Positions 22,183-32,196 of a DNA stretch of 64,000 nt are shown piece by piece. Source of the DNA: Candidatus Latescibacterota bacterium (GTDB lineage: Bacteria; Latescibacterota; UBA2968; UBA8231). Every line of letters begins with the position of its first letter. The first letter of the stretch is position 1. A program made the translations under genes and the position numbers. The notes beneath the pieces are model-generated. The model was not told the origin of the DNA. It saw only the letters and a list, made by a program, of their open reading frames with translations, and searched no databases. The stretch spans positions 62,001-126,000 of the forward strand of contig JAJEFJ010000054.1 of assembly GCA_022820485.1 (NCBI GenBank), given 5' to 3'.

Positions 22183-23952
22183 TCAGGGGGCGCCTCCGCC
22201 TTCCAACCACTCGCGGTCTGCGGCCAAGTAAATTTCCTCGACCTCCAAGTCGGCAAAGGCCGCAGACCACCGCTGCCAATCCGCCCGTTCCTCCTGCTCC
22301 TGCATCCGCAGCCGCACCACGAAAGCAAAGCGATTGAGCGCAAACGTCAGCGTGGTGACCTTGCCCCCCCTCAGATCGACCTCCACCTGTTGGGTCTGCC
22401 CGCCATAGCTCAACTCGACCCAGTGCTTGCCAGCCGGCAGATTGTGGAAAAGCAATCCCTGATAGCCGCGCTTGAGCAATTCGAGCGAGTAGCGGCCGTC
22501 CAAGCGCACCGCGATATCCTCGGTGATCTCACTGCCGATGGGGGCCACTACCAAAGCCAGCCAAGCGTCGAGATCGTCGAACAGCAACTCGTCGGCGACG
22601 GCGACCTCGATAGCGAGCGGCGCTTCTTGTACCATGGCCACGGGCCTTTGCTCCGGCGTCCAAGCTGGCGGCGGCAGTTGGGGCGTGATGCCGCTTTTGC
22701 GCGTCAGCGCATAGACCAAGATGTTGGTCCCCGCCATCAGCGCATAAGTCGTTGGCTGGGTGGCTTCTTCTTCTGTGTTGAAGCTAGCTCGCCAATAATT
22801 TCCTAACCATAAGTCGCTTAACACGGCGACCAACTCGCCGTCCAGTTCGACGCCCCACAACCCCTCTGGCGGTGGCAAGGTCGTATTTAGAGCGCTGGCT
22901 CCGCCAAGGGTGGCCTCCTGTTCTTCCTGCAAGGCCAAAACCTCATAGCGATTGTTGGTTGGATAATACCAAGAGGGATTGTCGCCGGCGTCCTCAAGGC
23001 GCGATTTATCCTCGCCGGGGAAGCCGCCGCCGAACTCGTAAAAGGAATGATATATCGGATGCGAGGTCGGGATGGGTGCCAAGCGCGCCTCAGACCCCAA
23101 AATCTCGCGCAGTTGGTCCTTCATTTCGCGCAAATAGTGGTTGGTACGGCGGCCGGTGCCCTCGATAAACAGGAACCCTCCCTCGCGTAGATAACGGCCC
23201 AAAAGCGCCTTCTCCTCCGCACTGAACTTGGTCAGGATGTTCGGGTCGTACGCAGACAAGGAGTCTTCAAAAAGGAAGTGGATTGGATCCTTGAGTAGTT
23301 GCTCCGACAGGAAGTATTCGTAGGTCTGGTCCCGCACTCGCGCCAGCAGGTGGGTATGGTCGCGCAAGTAGCGGCTCAGAGCGTCGAGGGTGCCGCGCCC
23401 CGAGCTAGCCCCATAGACGCGCAACTGAGTGAAGTTCACGTAGCCAGACAAGTCCCGCCGAGTCGCCCGACTGGGAATGACCGCGGCGTGATCCTTGTTG
23501 GCCCGAGCCATGTCCTCTATCCGCAACAGATCCATTGAGGCAACACCCATGCTATCGGCCAACCCCAATGACGAAGGCGAGATCATCTTTTCGCGCTCCA
23601 AAATTGGCGCATCTTCCTTCGCACCCACGGCTATCTCGCGCAGCGCCAACGGAGCCGTCGGTACCTCTAGCTCAGGCGGGGTCGTCTCGCTTTCCAGATT
23701 GGGGTCGCGGACATCCACGGCCGGCCGGTCGGCCCGCAGATACTCCATCTCCACCTTCAACGCCTCTACGTCCAAGCGGGGCAGGGGTATCGGGCGGGGG
23801 GGCTTGAACTGCGGCGGGATGCGGGCCAGACGCACGCGAAAGGTCTCCGTATCCAGCTCGTCGCGCCACAGGTGATCTCCTAGGTAAAGCGCGGTGAGAT
23901 GCAAAAGCAGCGACGCCAGCAAACAGACATAGGCGATTCTGTGTCTACGCAC
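22183..23952 (-). CDS. DUF4159 protein with TonB-like N-terminus
   Basis: A 589-residue protein anchored by one N-terminal helix (YVCLLASLLLHLTALYLG). A TonB-like proline-rich segment follows (FKPPRPIPLPRLD, residues about 49-62), then a DUF4159-type region (about 170-410): VNFTQLRVYG, GGFLFIEGTG, HPIYHSFYEF and LWGVELDGELVAVLSDLWLGNYW. The C-terminal 170 residues look like a beta-rich carboxypeptidase-regulatory-like domain (LDGRYSLELLKRGYQGLLF). DUF4159 proteins often sit with MoxR/VWA clusters, but none is present here. Molecular function is unknown. It is convergent with the symporter, with a 3-nt gap. Confidence 0.7.
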   Translation of the reverse strand: MRRHRIAYVCLLASLLLHLTALYLGDHLWRDELDTETFRVRLARIPPQFKPPRPIPLPRLDVEALKVEMEYLRADRPAVDVRDPNLESETTPPELEVPTAPLALREIAVGAKEDAPILEREKMISPSSLGLADSMGVASMDLLRIEDMARANKDHAAVIPSRATRRDLSGYVNFTQLRVYGASSGRGTLDALSRYLRDHTHLLARVRDQTYEYFLSEQLLKDPIHFLFEDSLSAYDPNILTKFSAEEKALLGRYLREGGFLFIEGTGRRTNHYLREMKDQLREILGSEARLAPIPTSHPIYHSFYEFGGGFPGEDKSRLEDAGDNPSWYYPTNNRYEVLALQEEQEATLGGASALNTTLPPPEGLWGVELDGELVAVLSDLWLGNYWRASFNTEEEATQPTTYALMAGTNILVYALTRKSGITPQLPPPAWTPEQRPVAMVQEAPLAIEVAVADELLFDDLDAWLALVVAPIGSEITEDIAVRLDGRYSLELLKRGYQGLLFHNLPAGKHWVELSYGGQTQQVEVDLRGGKVTTLTFALNRFAFVVRLRMQEQEERADWQRWSAAFADLEVEEIYLAADREWLEGGGAP

Positions 23953-24112
23953 CGAAAGCCTCTCTTTCTCCGTCGCCCGTCAGCGCGAGTGACGGTGCCT
24001 ATACCTATACAATATAACTGATTGTAACAAAACGGTTTTTTGCCAAGAAAACACGTGCTTATTATCTTTTTTCGACCTATAAGACGGCCTACGCAAAGGA
24101 ATTGTTTCAGCC

Positions 24113-26770
24113 ATGAGCAATGCCCAAGAACTACAAGCCGAAGTGAGCGAGTGGCTCGAATCCCTCGATTACGTGCTGGCCCATAGGACGCCCGCGCAGG
24201 TCCTCAAGCTCCTGCAACAGCTCCAAACCCACGCCGCTGAAGCCGGCGTCGGCACCCCCTTCAGCGTCAATACCCCCTACATCAACACGATTCCCCGCGA
24301 CCAGCAGCCGCCCTATCCGGGCAGCCGCGAGATCGAACGGCGGATCAAAAGCATCGTGCGCTGGAACGCTATGGCCATGGTCGTGCGCGCCAATCACGAC
24401 TCCAACGTCGGCGGCCACATCTCGACCTACGCTTCTTCAGCCACCCTCTACGAGGTCGGCTACAACCACTTTTTCCGCGCCCCCAGCAACGGCCATCCCG
24501 GCGACCAAATCTACTTCCAAGGGCACGCCTCCCCCGGCATGTACGCCCGCGCCTTTGTCGAAGGTCGCCTCAACGAGCATCAGTTGGAAAACTTCCGCCG
24601 CGAGTTGCAAGAAGGCGGAGGCCTCGCCTCCTATCCGCACCCTTGGCTGATGCCGGACTTTTGGCAGTTTCCAACCGTGTCTATGGGCTTGGGACCCATC
24701 CTTTCGATCTATCAGGCGCGCTTCAACCGCTACCTCGAAAACCGCGGCCTCAAGCCCGCTGACGACAGCAAGGTGTGGGCCTTTTTGGGCGACGGCGAGT
24801 GCGACGAGCCCGAGAGCTTGGGAGCGCTCACCCTCGCGGCGCGCGAACAGCTCAACAACCTCATCTGGGTCGTCAACTGCAACCTCCAGCGCCTCGACGG
24901 TCCCGTGCGCGGCAATGGCAAGATAATACAAGAACTCGAAGCGGTCTTCCGCGGTGCCGGCTGGAACGTCGTCAAAGTAATCTGGGGCGACGACTGGGAT
25001 CCGCTCTTGGAACAGGACACCGACGGCAGCTTGGCCCAACGCATGAACGAAGTCGTCGATGGCCAGTACCAGAAGTACTCAGTCTCCGACGGCAGCTACA
25101 TCCGCCACGACTTCTTCGGCACCGACCCCAAATTAGCCGCAATGGTCGAGCACCACTCGGACGAACAACTCCAGAAAATGCGGCGCGGCGGGCACGATCC
25201 AGAAAAGGTCTATGCCGCCTACCAGCAAGCCATCGCCCACCAAAGCGCGCCCACCGTCATCCTCGCCAAGACCATCAAGGGCTACGGCATGGGCGAAGCC
25301 GGCGAGGGCAAGAATATTACCCATCAACAAAAGAAGCTCAACGAGGACGAGATCCGCCTTTTCCGCACCCGTTTCGGCATCCCCATCTCGGACGGCGAGG
25401 TCGCGGAGACGCCGTTCTACCGCCCCCCCGACGACAGCCCGGAAATCCAGTACATCCGCCAGCGGCGGGAAAGCCTCGGCGGCTACGTGCCCCAGCGGCA
25501 GGTAATGGCTCCCCCGCTGACCATGCCGCCGGAAGCGCTGTGGGAGGAATTCAAAAAGAGCTCGGGCAAGCGCGAGTTTGCCACGACGATGGCCTTTGTC
25601 GCAGTCATGCGCAAACTCATGCAAGACAAGCAAATCGGCAACTTAGTCGTCCCTATCGTCCCCGACGAATCGCGCACCTTTGGCATGGAGCCGCTCTTCC
25701 GTCAGTTCGGGATCTATTCGAGCCTAGGCCAGCTATACGAGCCGGTTGACAAAGACGTCATCACCTACTACAAAGAGGCCAAAGACGGCCAGATACTCGA
25801 AGAGGGCATCACCGAGGCTGGCTCTATGTCCTCCTTTATCGCGGCCGGCTCGGCCTATGCCACTCACGGCATCAACACCATTCCCTTCTTCATCTACTAC
25901 TCGATGTTCGGAATGCAGCGAATCGGCGATTTGGTCTGGCTGGCTGGCGACATGCGGGTCAAGGGCTTCATGGTCGGCGGCACGGCCGGGCGCACCACGC
26001 TCAACGGCGAGGGGCTGCAACACGAGGACGGGCACAGCCACCTGTTGGCCTATCCCGTGCCCAATCTCGAAGCCTACGATCCAGCTTTCGGCTACGAGAT
26101 TGCCGTCATCATCCGCGAGGGCATCCGCCGCATGTACGTCGAACAGGAGGACGTGTTCTACTACCTGACGGTCGAAAACGACATCTATGCCATGCCGGAG
26201 ATGCCCGACGGCGTCGAAGAAGGCATTCTCAAAGGCATGTACAAGTTCAAACCCTCGGCCAAGAAACGCACCCGCCTCAAGGCCCACCTTTTCGGCAGCG
26301 GCGCAATCATCAACAGCGCCCTCAAAGCACAGAGCCTGCTCGAAGAAAAATACCAAGTCAGCGCCGATGTCTGGAGCATCACCAGCTACAAGGCCCTGCA
26401 CCGCGACGCCCTCGATGCCGAGCGTTGGAACCGCCTGCATCCCGGCGCAAAGCCCCGTCTCAGCTACGTCGAACAATGCCTAGCCAAAGAGCGCGGCGTG
26501 TACGTCATGGCCTCGGATTACGTCAAGGCCCTCCCAGAATCCATCGCCCGCTGGTTTCCCAACCCGCCCGTCTCCCTCGGCACCGATGGCTTCGGCCGCA
26601 GCGAGACCCGCGAGGCCCTGCGCGACCACTTTGAGGTCGATTACCGCTTCATCGCCCTAGGGGCTTTGAGCGCGCTGGCGCGCGAGGGGCAAATCGAATG
26701 CGACGCAGTCGCCCAAGCCATGCAAGACCTAGAGATTGATCCGGCAAGACCCAATCCCATTTACCTGTGA
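24113..26770 (+). CDS. aceE: Pyruvate dehydrogenase E1, homodimeric type
   Basis: Thiamine-diphosphate-dependent decarboxylase of the pyruvate dehydrogenase complex. The 885-residue length and the motifs GGHISTYASSATLYEVGYNHFFR, the ThDP site GDGECDEPESLGA...NLIWVVNCNLQRLDG, and GTAGRTTLNGEGLQHEDGHS identify the single-chain E. coli type rather than alpha/beta E1. The upstream 160 nt are AT-rich and probably hold the promoter, but no clean -35/-10 pair stands out. It overlaps aceF by 4 nt. Confidence 0.97.
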   Translation: MSNAQELQAEVSEWLESLDYVLAHRTPAQVLKLLQQLQTHAAEAGVGTPFSVNTPYINTIPRDQQPPYPGSREIERRIKSIVRWNAMAMVVRANHDSNVGGHISTYASSATLYEVGYNHFFRAPSNGHPGDQIYFQGHASPGMYARAFVEGRLNEHQLENFRRELQEGGGLASYPHPWLMPDFWQFPTVSMGLGPILSIYQARFNRYLENRGLKPADDSKVWAFLGDGECDEPESLGALTLAAREQLNNLIWVVNCNLQRLDGPVRGNGKIIQELEAVFRGAGWNVVKVIWGDDWDPLLEQDTDGSLAQRMNEVVDGQYQKYSVSDGSYIRHDFFGTDPKLAAMVEHHSDEQLQKMRRGGHDPEKVYAAYQQAIAHQSAPTVILAKTIKGYGMGEAGEGKNITHQQKKLNEDEIRLFRTRFGIPISDGEVAETPFYRPPDDSPEIQYIRQRRESLGGYVPQRQVMAPPLTMPPEALWEEFKKSSGKREFATTMAFVAVMRKLMQDKQIGNLVVPIVPDESRTFGMEPLFRQFGIYSSLGQLYEPVDKDVITYYKEAKDGQILEEGITEAGSMSSFIAAGSAYATHGINTIPFFIYYSMFGMQRIGDLVWLAGDMRVKGFMVGGTAGRTTLNGEGLQHEDGHSHLLAYPVPNLEAYDPAFGYEIAVIIREGIRRMYVEQEDVFYYLTVENDIYAMPEMPDGVEEGILKGMYKFKPSAKKRTRLKAHLFGSGAIINSALKAQSLLEEKYQVSADVWSITSYKALHRDALDAERWNRLHPGAKPRLSYVEQCLAKERGVYVMASDYVKALPESIARWFPNPPVSLGTDGFGRSETREALRDHFEVDYRFIALGALSALAREGQIECDAVAQAMQDLEIDPARPNPIYL

Positions 26771-28056
26771 GTTTAGATCACCCTATGCCCGTACAATTTG
26801 CCCTGCCCGACTTGGGAGAAAACATCGAAAGCGGCGATGTGATCCGCATCCTCGTCGATGTCGGCGACCGCCTCGCCGAAGACCAGACCGTCATCGAGCT
26901 TGAAACCGACAAGGCCGTCATTGAGGTGCCTTCTTCCGTAGATGGTACCATCACCGAAATTCTCGTCCAACAGGGTGACACCATCGCCGTCGGGCAGCCC
27001 ATCCTCGAAGTCGAGGGGACCACAGCCCCAGCCGTCGAAGAGACGCCCCCGGCTGTCGAGGAAACACCCCCAGCGCCTGCACCGGCAGAGGAACCGACTC
27101 CTACCCCGATCCCACCCGCCCCGGTTGTCGAAGAAGCTCCCTCCGCGCCTACACCTACGGACGGCCCCGTCCCAGCCGCGCCATCGACGCGCCGCCTAGC
27201 CCGCGAGATCGGCGTCGATATTGCGCAAGTCCAAGGCTCGGGACCGGGCGGCCGGATCTCAATCGACGACGTCAAAGCGCACTCAAAAAAGCTGCACGCA
27301 GCGCGGGCCGCAGCCCCGACCACAGCCGCCCCACTACCCGACTTCAGCCAGTGGGGCGCTGTCGAGCGCCAGCCCATGACCAAAGTGCGCGAGATAACCG
27401 CCGAGCGCCTCGCGCAGGCTTGGGCCACCATCCCACAGGTCACCCAATTCGACAAGGCCGACATCACCAGCTTGGAAAAGTGGCGCGCAGCATACGGCAA
27501 AAAGGCCGAAGCAGCCGGCGGCAAGCTGACGCCGACCGCGATTCTCATCAAAGTACTCGGCATCGCCCTCAAGGTCTTCCCGCAGTTCAACGCCAGCATC
27601 GACATAGCCCAGCGGGAAGTCGTGTACAAACGCTACTTCCACATCGGCATTGCCGTCGATACCCCGCACGGCCTGCTCGTGCCAGTAGTGCGCGACGTGG
27701 ATCAAAAGAACATCATCGAGCTAGCGGTCGAGCTGAGCGAACTGGCCCAAAAGACGCGCGAGCGCAAGATCGGGCCAGCCGACATGCAGGGCGGGTCCAT
27801 GACCATCAGCAATGTCGGCACCATGGGCGGCACCGCCTTTACGCCCATCGTCAATCCGCCCGAAGTGGCCATCCTCGGAGTGGCGCGCTCGCAAGTCGAA
27901 CCCACGTATATAGACGGCCAACTCCAGCCACGCACCTTCCTGCCCCTGTCGCTGTCCTACGATCACCGCCTGATCGACGGGGCCGATGGCGCACGCTTTC
28001 TCCGCTGGGTCTGCACGGCATTGGAAGACCCCTTTATCGCGCTCTTGGAAGGCTGA
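26767..28056 (+). CDS. aceF: Dihydrolipoamide acetyltransferase (PDH E2)
   Basis: E2 core of pyruvate dehydrogenase, 429 residues. There is one lipoyl domain (about 8-80, lipoyl lysine K49 in ELETDKAVIEV), a Pro/Ala/Glu linker (about 82-135), a peripheral-subunit-binding domain (TRRLAREIGVDIAQVQGSGPGGRI) and a catalytic domain ending in YDHRLIDGADG with the HxxxDG motif. E. coli-type E2 usually has up to three lipoyl domains; one is enough. Start is GTG at 26767 (GTGA overlap with aceE); ATG at 26785 is an alternative. Confidence 0.96.
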   Translation: MSLDHPMPVQFALPDLGENIESGDVIRILVDVGDRLAEDQTVIELETDKAVIEVPSSVDGTITEILVQQGDTIAVGQPILEVEGTTAPAVEETPPAVEETPPAPAPAEEPTPTPIPPAPVVEEAPSAPTPTDGPVPAAPSTRRLAREIGVDIAQVQGSGPGGRISIDDVKAHSKKLHAARAAAPTTAAPLPDFSQWGAVERQPMTKVREITAERLAQAWATIPQVTQFDKADITSLEKWRAAYGKKAEAAGGKLTPTAILIKVLGIALKVFPQFNASIDIAQREVVYKRYFHIGIAVDTPHGLLVPVVRDVDQKNIIELAVELSELAQKTRERKIGPADMQGGSMTISNVGTMGGTAFTPIVNPPEVAILGVARSQVEPTYIDGQLQPRTFLPLSLSYDHRLIDGADGARFLRWVCTALEDPFIALLEG

Positions 28057-28063
28057 GGCCGCT

Positions 28064-29479
28064 ATGGACAAGGCCCAGCTAGCGATCATCGGCGGTGGTC
28101 CGGGTGGCTACGTCGCCGCCTTTAAGGCCGCGGACTTGGGGTTGGATGTCGCATTAATCGATCCCGAAGCCCATCCAGGCGGCGTCTGTCTCTACCGAGG
28201 CTGCATCCCCTCCAAGTCCCTCCTGCACATTTCCAAGCTGCTCTACGAAGCGAGAGAAGCCGAGCACTGGGGCATCCAATTCGCCGCGCCCGAGATCAAC
28301 CTCGACAAGCTACGGAGTTGGAAGGACGAAGTAGTAGCCAAGATGACGCAGGGCTTGGGTCAACTCGTCAGAGCGCGCAAGCTGACCTACGTGCAGGGCC
28401 GCGCCCGCTTTATCGCTTCCCACACGCTGCAAATCGACCAAGCCGACGGCAGCCAAGGCACCTTGCAGTTTGAGCACGCCATCCTCGCCACCGGGTCGCG
28501 GCCAGCCGTGCCCGCGCTCTTCGACCAGCCGAGCGACCGCATCATGGATTCGACCGCGGCCGTCGCACTCCGCGACATACCCGCTTCCATGCTCGTCGTC
28601 GGCGGCGGCATCATCGGCATGGAACTGGGGCAGGTGTACGCGGCGCTGGGAACCCAAGTTTCAGTCGTCGAAATGCTTCCCGGGCTGATCCCCCCAGCCG
28701 ACCGCGACTTGGTCAAACCCCTGCACAACAAGGCGGCCGAGCGCTTCGACGAGATCATGCTCAACACCCAAGTGACCGCGCTCGCCGAGAGCGACGATGG
28801 CTTAGCGGTACAATTACAAAACAGCGACGGCCAGCGCTTTACCAAGACCTACGCCAAAATCCTGCTCGCCGTGGGCCGGGTTCCCAACAGCGAAGACTTG
28901 GGTTTGGAACACACCGCCGTCGGCCTCGACGAGCGCGGCTATGTCCAAGTCGATGACCAACTGCGCACGGCCGAGTCTTCGATTTTCGCCATTGGCGACC
29001 TCGTAGGCGCGGCCCTTGCCCACACGGCCGCCCATCAAGGAAGCCTAGCCGCCGAGGTCGTGGCTGGACACGAAAAACAGGTCTTCGCACCCCAAGCCAT
29101 TCCCAACGTCGTCTATACCGACCCGGAAATCGCTTGGTGCGGCCTCACTGAGGAAGAGGCCAAACAGCAGGGCCGCTCGGTCGCGGTCGCGCGCTTTCCC
29201 TGGTCGGCTTCTGGCCGCGCCATGACCCAAGGCGCAAATGACGGCCTCACCAAGCTACTCATCGATCCCCAGACCGACCGGATCCTAGGCGTGGGCATTG
29301 CCGGCAGCGGCGCGGGTGAGCTAATCGCCGAGGGCGTCCTAGCCGTGGAAATGGCCGCACTCGCCGCGGATGTCCAGCATTCGATCCATCCCCATCCCAC
29401 GCTCTCCGAAACCCTCATGGAAGCGGCCGAAAGCCACTACGGCCAGAGCGCACACCTCTACGCCCCCAAACGCCGCTGA
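28064..29479 (+). CDS. lpd: Dihydrolipoamide dehydrogenase (E3)
   Basis: FAD enzyme that reoxidises the lipoyl group with NAD+, 471 residues. The FAD motif GGGPGGYVAAFKAADLG (about 10-26), the redox disulfide C42/C47 (GGVCLYRGCIPSK), a second nucleotide motif VVGGGIIGMELGQVYAALG, FAIGDLVGAALAHTA, and the C-terminal active-site SIHPHPTLSE are present. The redox loop reads VCLYRGC where TCLNVGC is common; this is a conservative change. It lies 7 nt after aceF. Confidence 0.97.
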   Translation: MDKAQLAIIGGGPGGYVAAFKAADLGLDVALIDPEAHPGGVCLYRGCIPSKSLLHISKLLYEAREAEHWGIQFAAPEINLDKLRSWKDEVVAKMTQGLGQLVRARKLTYVQGRARFIASHTLQIDQADGSQGTLQFEHAILATGSRPAVPALFDQPSDRIMDSTAAVALRDIPASMLVVGGGIIGMELGQVYAALGTQVSVVEMLPGLIPPADRDLVKPLHNKAAERFDEIMLNTQVTALAESDDGLAVQLQNSDGQRFTKTYAKILLAVGRVPNSEDLGLEHTAVGLDERGYVQVDDQLRTAESSIFAIGDLVGAALAHTAAHQGSLAAEVVAGHEKQVFAPQAIPNVVYTDPEIAWCGLTEEEAKQQGRSVAVARFPWSASGRAMTQGANDGLTKLLIDPQTDRILGVGIAGSGAGELIAEGVLAVEMAALAADVQHSIHPHPTLSETLMEAAESHYGQSAHLYAPKRR

Positions 29480-29778
29480 AGCACGACCTCTAATGTCCTA
29501 AGAGCGCCTCCGCCCGCACCGCTAGCGGCCATTCGCTAGGCGTCTCGCTGATCAGCGCATGTTCGGTATGATGGGTGCTGACCCCACCTCGCCCATTCCG
29601 GGCCAATGAGGAAGACGCCTGCGGCAATAACTTTGTCGTTTTCGCCAGCCTCTCCGTCAATGGGCATCACCGCGCGGCGATTTTCCGCTTGGTCCTTTGC
29701 GATACTATTGTATTTTTAAGAGAAGGATGCGCCACTAGCGCACCGAATAACCACCCACCTCAAACTACCATAAGACCT
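29480..29778. other. Intergenic region between lpd and slt
   Basis: No gene was recognised in these 299 nt. The lytic transglycosylase frame is open back to 29575, but those codons lack any family similarity. TTGGTC near 29690 followed 16 nt later by TATTTT is a possible promoter for slt. A minus-strand frame (near 29585-29512) reads a short peptide ending AVRAEALLGH and could be a gene remnant, but I cannot place it. Confidence 0.35.
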
Positions 29779-31920
29779 ATGACCAACAAAGCCAAATGGG
29801 CTTGGACAACACTATCCCTGAGCCTGTTGGTCCTGCTGCCAGCAGCCTATTTCTATTTTTCGGAACCCCCTGAGCCGCTCCCTGAGGCTCCCCTCAAGGC
29901 CCTCACACCGGAGCCGCCCAGCCCAATCGCCATGCTGATCGCCGACGATCGCTGCGATCTCGCCTATCCCCGCCTCACCGCGCTAGACACAATCCAACAC
30001 GAGCCGACCGCTCAAGCGCACCTCGAATTCCAGCGGGCGTTTTGCGAGCGCATGCTCAAAGAGCCAAGCCGCGCGTACGACCGCTTGCTCAATCTCGACC
30101 TACCGGCCTTGGACGACTACCGCCGCTTCTGGATGGCCCGTTCTCTAGATGATATGGGCCAGACGCACGACGCCATCGCCGAGTACGAAAATTTTCTAGC
30201 CACCTCGACTAACCCGCTCCTCCGCAACCCCGCCAGCATGCACTTGGCCTCTCTTTACCGGACCGCTGGCCACCCCACCAAAGCCCTTGCCCTGTACAAG
30301 GAGCAACTCGCGCAGGGCACTGATCCAGCGCGGGTCCTCTACTTGCTCGCAACCACCAGCCAAAAGCGCAATCCGGTGGCGGCGCAAAAGTGGCGTTTAG
30401 AGCTTTTGGAAAAGCACCCCAGTTCCAAGCACGCTCGCAATAGCCTGTCGGACTTGCCCAAGAAGCTCGACGCCCGCACGGCTTATGCCAAGGCGTACAC
30501 CTACTACAGCCACAAGCGGTACAACCAAGCCATCAAGAGCTTTCGGAACTTCATCCGCCAACACAGCGGCGACCAGCGCATTGCCCAAGCGCACTACATG
30601 CTCGGCCGGGCCCACCAGTCGGCAGGGCACTACACCAAGGCCGAGCAGATTTTTCGCACGGCTCACGAGCGCCACGGCAGCCCGTCAGCTCTGTATCGCC
30701 TCGCCAGTCTCTCGGTCCGCAAAAACCGCGAAGACAAGGCCATTGCAGCCTATGCGAACTTTGCTAGGCGCTACCCCCAGCACGACTTGGCCGACGACGC
30801 TCTATGGCAGGCCGCCAAAGCCGCCGAACGCCAAAGCCGGTTTGCCCGCGCCGAGACGCTCTATCGCCGCCTAGCCGAGCACCACCCGCAAACCGATTAC
30901 GGCGACGAAGCGCGTTGGAGCGTCGGTTTCGCGCTCTACTGCCAAGAACAATACTCCGAAGCCCTCGCCGCTTTTGAGCGCGCCAGTCAGCAGGCGCGCC
31001 AGCCCCACATCATCGACCAATCCCTGTACTGGGCTGGAAAAAGCGCCGATCGGCTGGGCCAGACACAGGACGCCACCGCGTTCTATCGCCGCGCTGCCGC
31101 CGGATTTCCCCGCTCGTACTACTCGGCCCGCGCTGTCCTATTGGGCCATAGAGAACAGGTCCAACTCAAGAAGCGGCCCGCGGAAAACCTGCGTCAAGAC
31201 GTCCCCCCGCTGGCGCACCGGGCCCATCTCGAGCGCGCTGGCTTGCTGAATCAATTAGGGCTGCGGGATTGGTCAATAGCTGAGATGAAACAAGCCGTCC
31301 GCGACTACACGGGCCACAAGACTGCGCTCAAGGCCATCCGCGATTACTACGAGGCCCTCGGCTATCGCGACCAAGCCATGCGGCTGTCGATGCGCCTGTT
31401 CGACGGGCAAGACCCAGAGGAACTGTCGCGCATCTACCCGACGTACTACTGGGAAGAGATTGCCGCGGCCGCAGCCGAGGCCCAAATCGACCCCTATCTG
31501 GTCCTGTCGGTAATTCGCCAGGAGAGCACGTTTAACGAAAAAGCGGTGTCGAGGGCGGGCGCTAGAGGTCTGATGCAGATCATGCCCCACACTGGTCTCA
31601 ACCTCGCGCGGAGGTTGGAGGTGAAACCCTTTGAACTGCGCGCACTCTTCGATCCGGCCGTCTCCATCCGCTTGGGCAGTTACTTCCTCGGCGACCAGAT
31701 GCGCCAATTTGCCACCAGCGCCGGCTCAGACTTAGGCTTTGAACTGGGCCTAGCCGCGTACAACGCCGGCCCGCACAACGCCCGCCGATGGCTCAAGACC
31801 TTTCCCTCCGAGGACCCGGACGCTTTCGTCGAGCGCATCCCCTTCAAGGAGACCCGGATCTACGTCAAGCTAGTCCTCAGAAACTACGCCATTTACAAGG
31901 CCCTATCCGATGACGCCTGA
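29779..31920 (+). CDS. Soluble lytic murein transglycosylase with TPR-like repeats
   Basis: Cleaves peptidoglycan glycan strands in the periplasm. The 713-residue protein starts with a signal anchor (WAWTTLSLSLLVLLPAAYFYF). It then has a long run of helical TPR/Slt superhelix repeats (about 60-550), including ARAETLYRRLAEHHPQTDYGDEARW-like units. The C-terminal SLT domain has the catalytic Glu in VIRQESTFNEKAVS, then ARGLMQIMP and LAAYNAGPHNARRW. The ATG at 29779 is chosen because the signal anchor follows at once. Its end overlaps the next gene by 11 nt. Confidence 0.92.
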   Translation: MTNKAKWAWTTLSLSLLVLLPAAYFYFSEPPEPLPEAPLKALTPEPPSPIAMLIADDRCDLAYPRLTALDTIQHEPTAQAHLEFQRAFCERMLKEPSRAYDRLLNLDLPALDDYRRFWMARSLDDMGQTHDAIAEYENFLATSTNPLLRNPASMHLASLYRTAGHPTKALALYKEQLAQGTDPARVLYLLATTSQKRNPVAAQKWRLELLEKHPSSKHARNSLSDLPKKLDARTAYAKAYTYYSHKRYNQAIKSFRNFIRQHSGDQRIAQAHYMLGRAHQSAGHYTKAEQIFRTAHERHGSPSALYRLASLSVRKNREDKAIAAYANFARRYPQHDLADDALWQAAKAAERQSRFARAETLYRRLAEHHPQTDYGDEARWSVGFALYCQEQYSEALAAFERASQQARQPHIIDQSLYWAGKSADRLGQTQDATAFYRRAAAGFPRSYYSARAVLLGHREQVQLKKRPAENLRQDVPPLAHRAHLERAGLLNQLGLRDWSIAEMKQAVRDYTGHKTALKAIRDYYEALGYRDQAMRLSMRLFDGQDPEELSRIYPTYYWEEIAAAAAEAQIDPYLVLSVIRQESTFNEKAVSRAGARGLMQIMPHTGLNLARRLEVKPFELRALFDPAVSIRLGSYFLGDQMRQFATSAGSDLGFELGLAAYNAGPHNARRWLKTFPSEDPDAFVERIPFKETRIYVKLVLRNYAIYKALSDDA

Positions 31921-32188
31921 ACAAGAAGAGAAGCGCGAAAAAAGGCACAAGTTGATCGAAGATATTTTCATCTTGCTCTGCATCGCCAGCCTGTGGCCCG
32001 TGGTGCTAGGCTGGACTGAGCCGATCTATCAGTACTTGCTCTACGTAGCACTGGCGGGCCTGATCTTCATTTTCGTGCGGCGCATCCGCCGCTTCCACGA
32101 CGCCCGCAACGCCCTCCGCGATGCCGATGACGGCCCGCAGATAGGCCCCGCTCCCAAGCGCGACGAGGATGATCTTTCGCAAAATTGA
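31910..32188 (+). CDS. Small two-helix membrane protein
   Basis: Not recognised. The 92-residue product has a charged N-terminus (MTPEQEEKREKRHKL), two predicted membrane helices (about 18-37 and 40-57) and an acidic/basic tail. The overlap with the transglycosylase stop and the same codon style suggest a real, coupled gene. It is convergent with the DUF368 gene, with an 8-nt gap. Confidence 0.6.
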   Translation: MTPEQEEKREKRHKLIEDIFILLCIASLWPVVLGWTEPIYQYLLYVALAGLIFIFVRRIRRFHDARNALRDADDGPQIGPAPKRDEDDLSQN

Positions 32189-32196
32189 GCTCGCAG

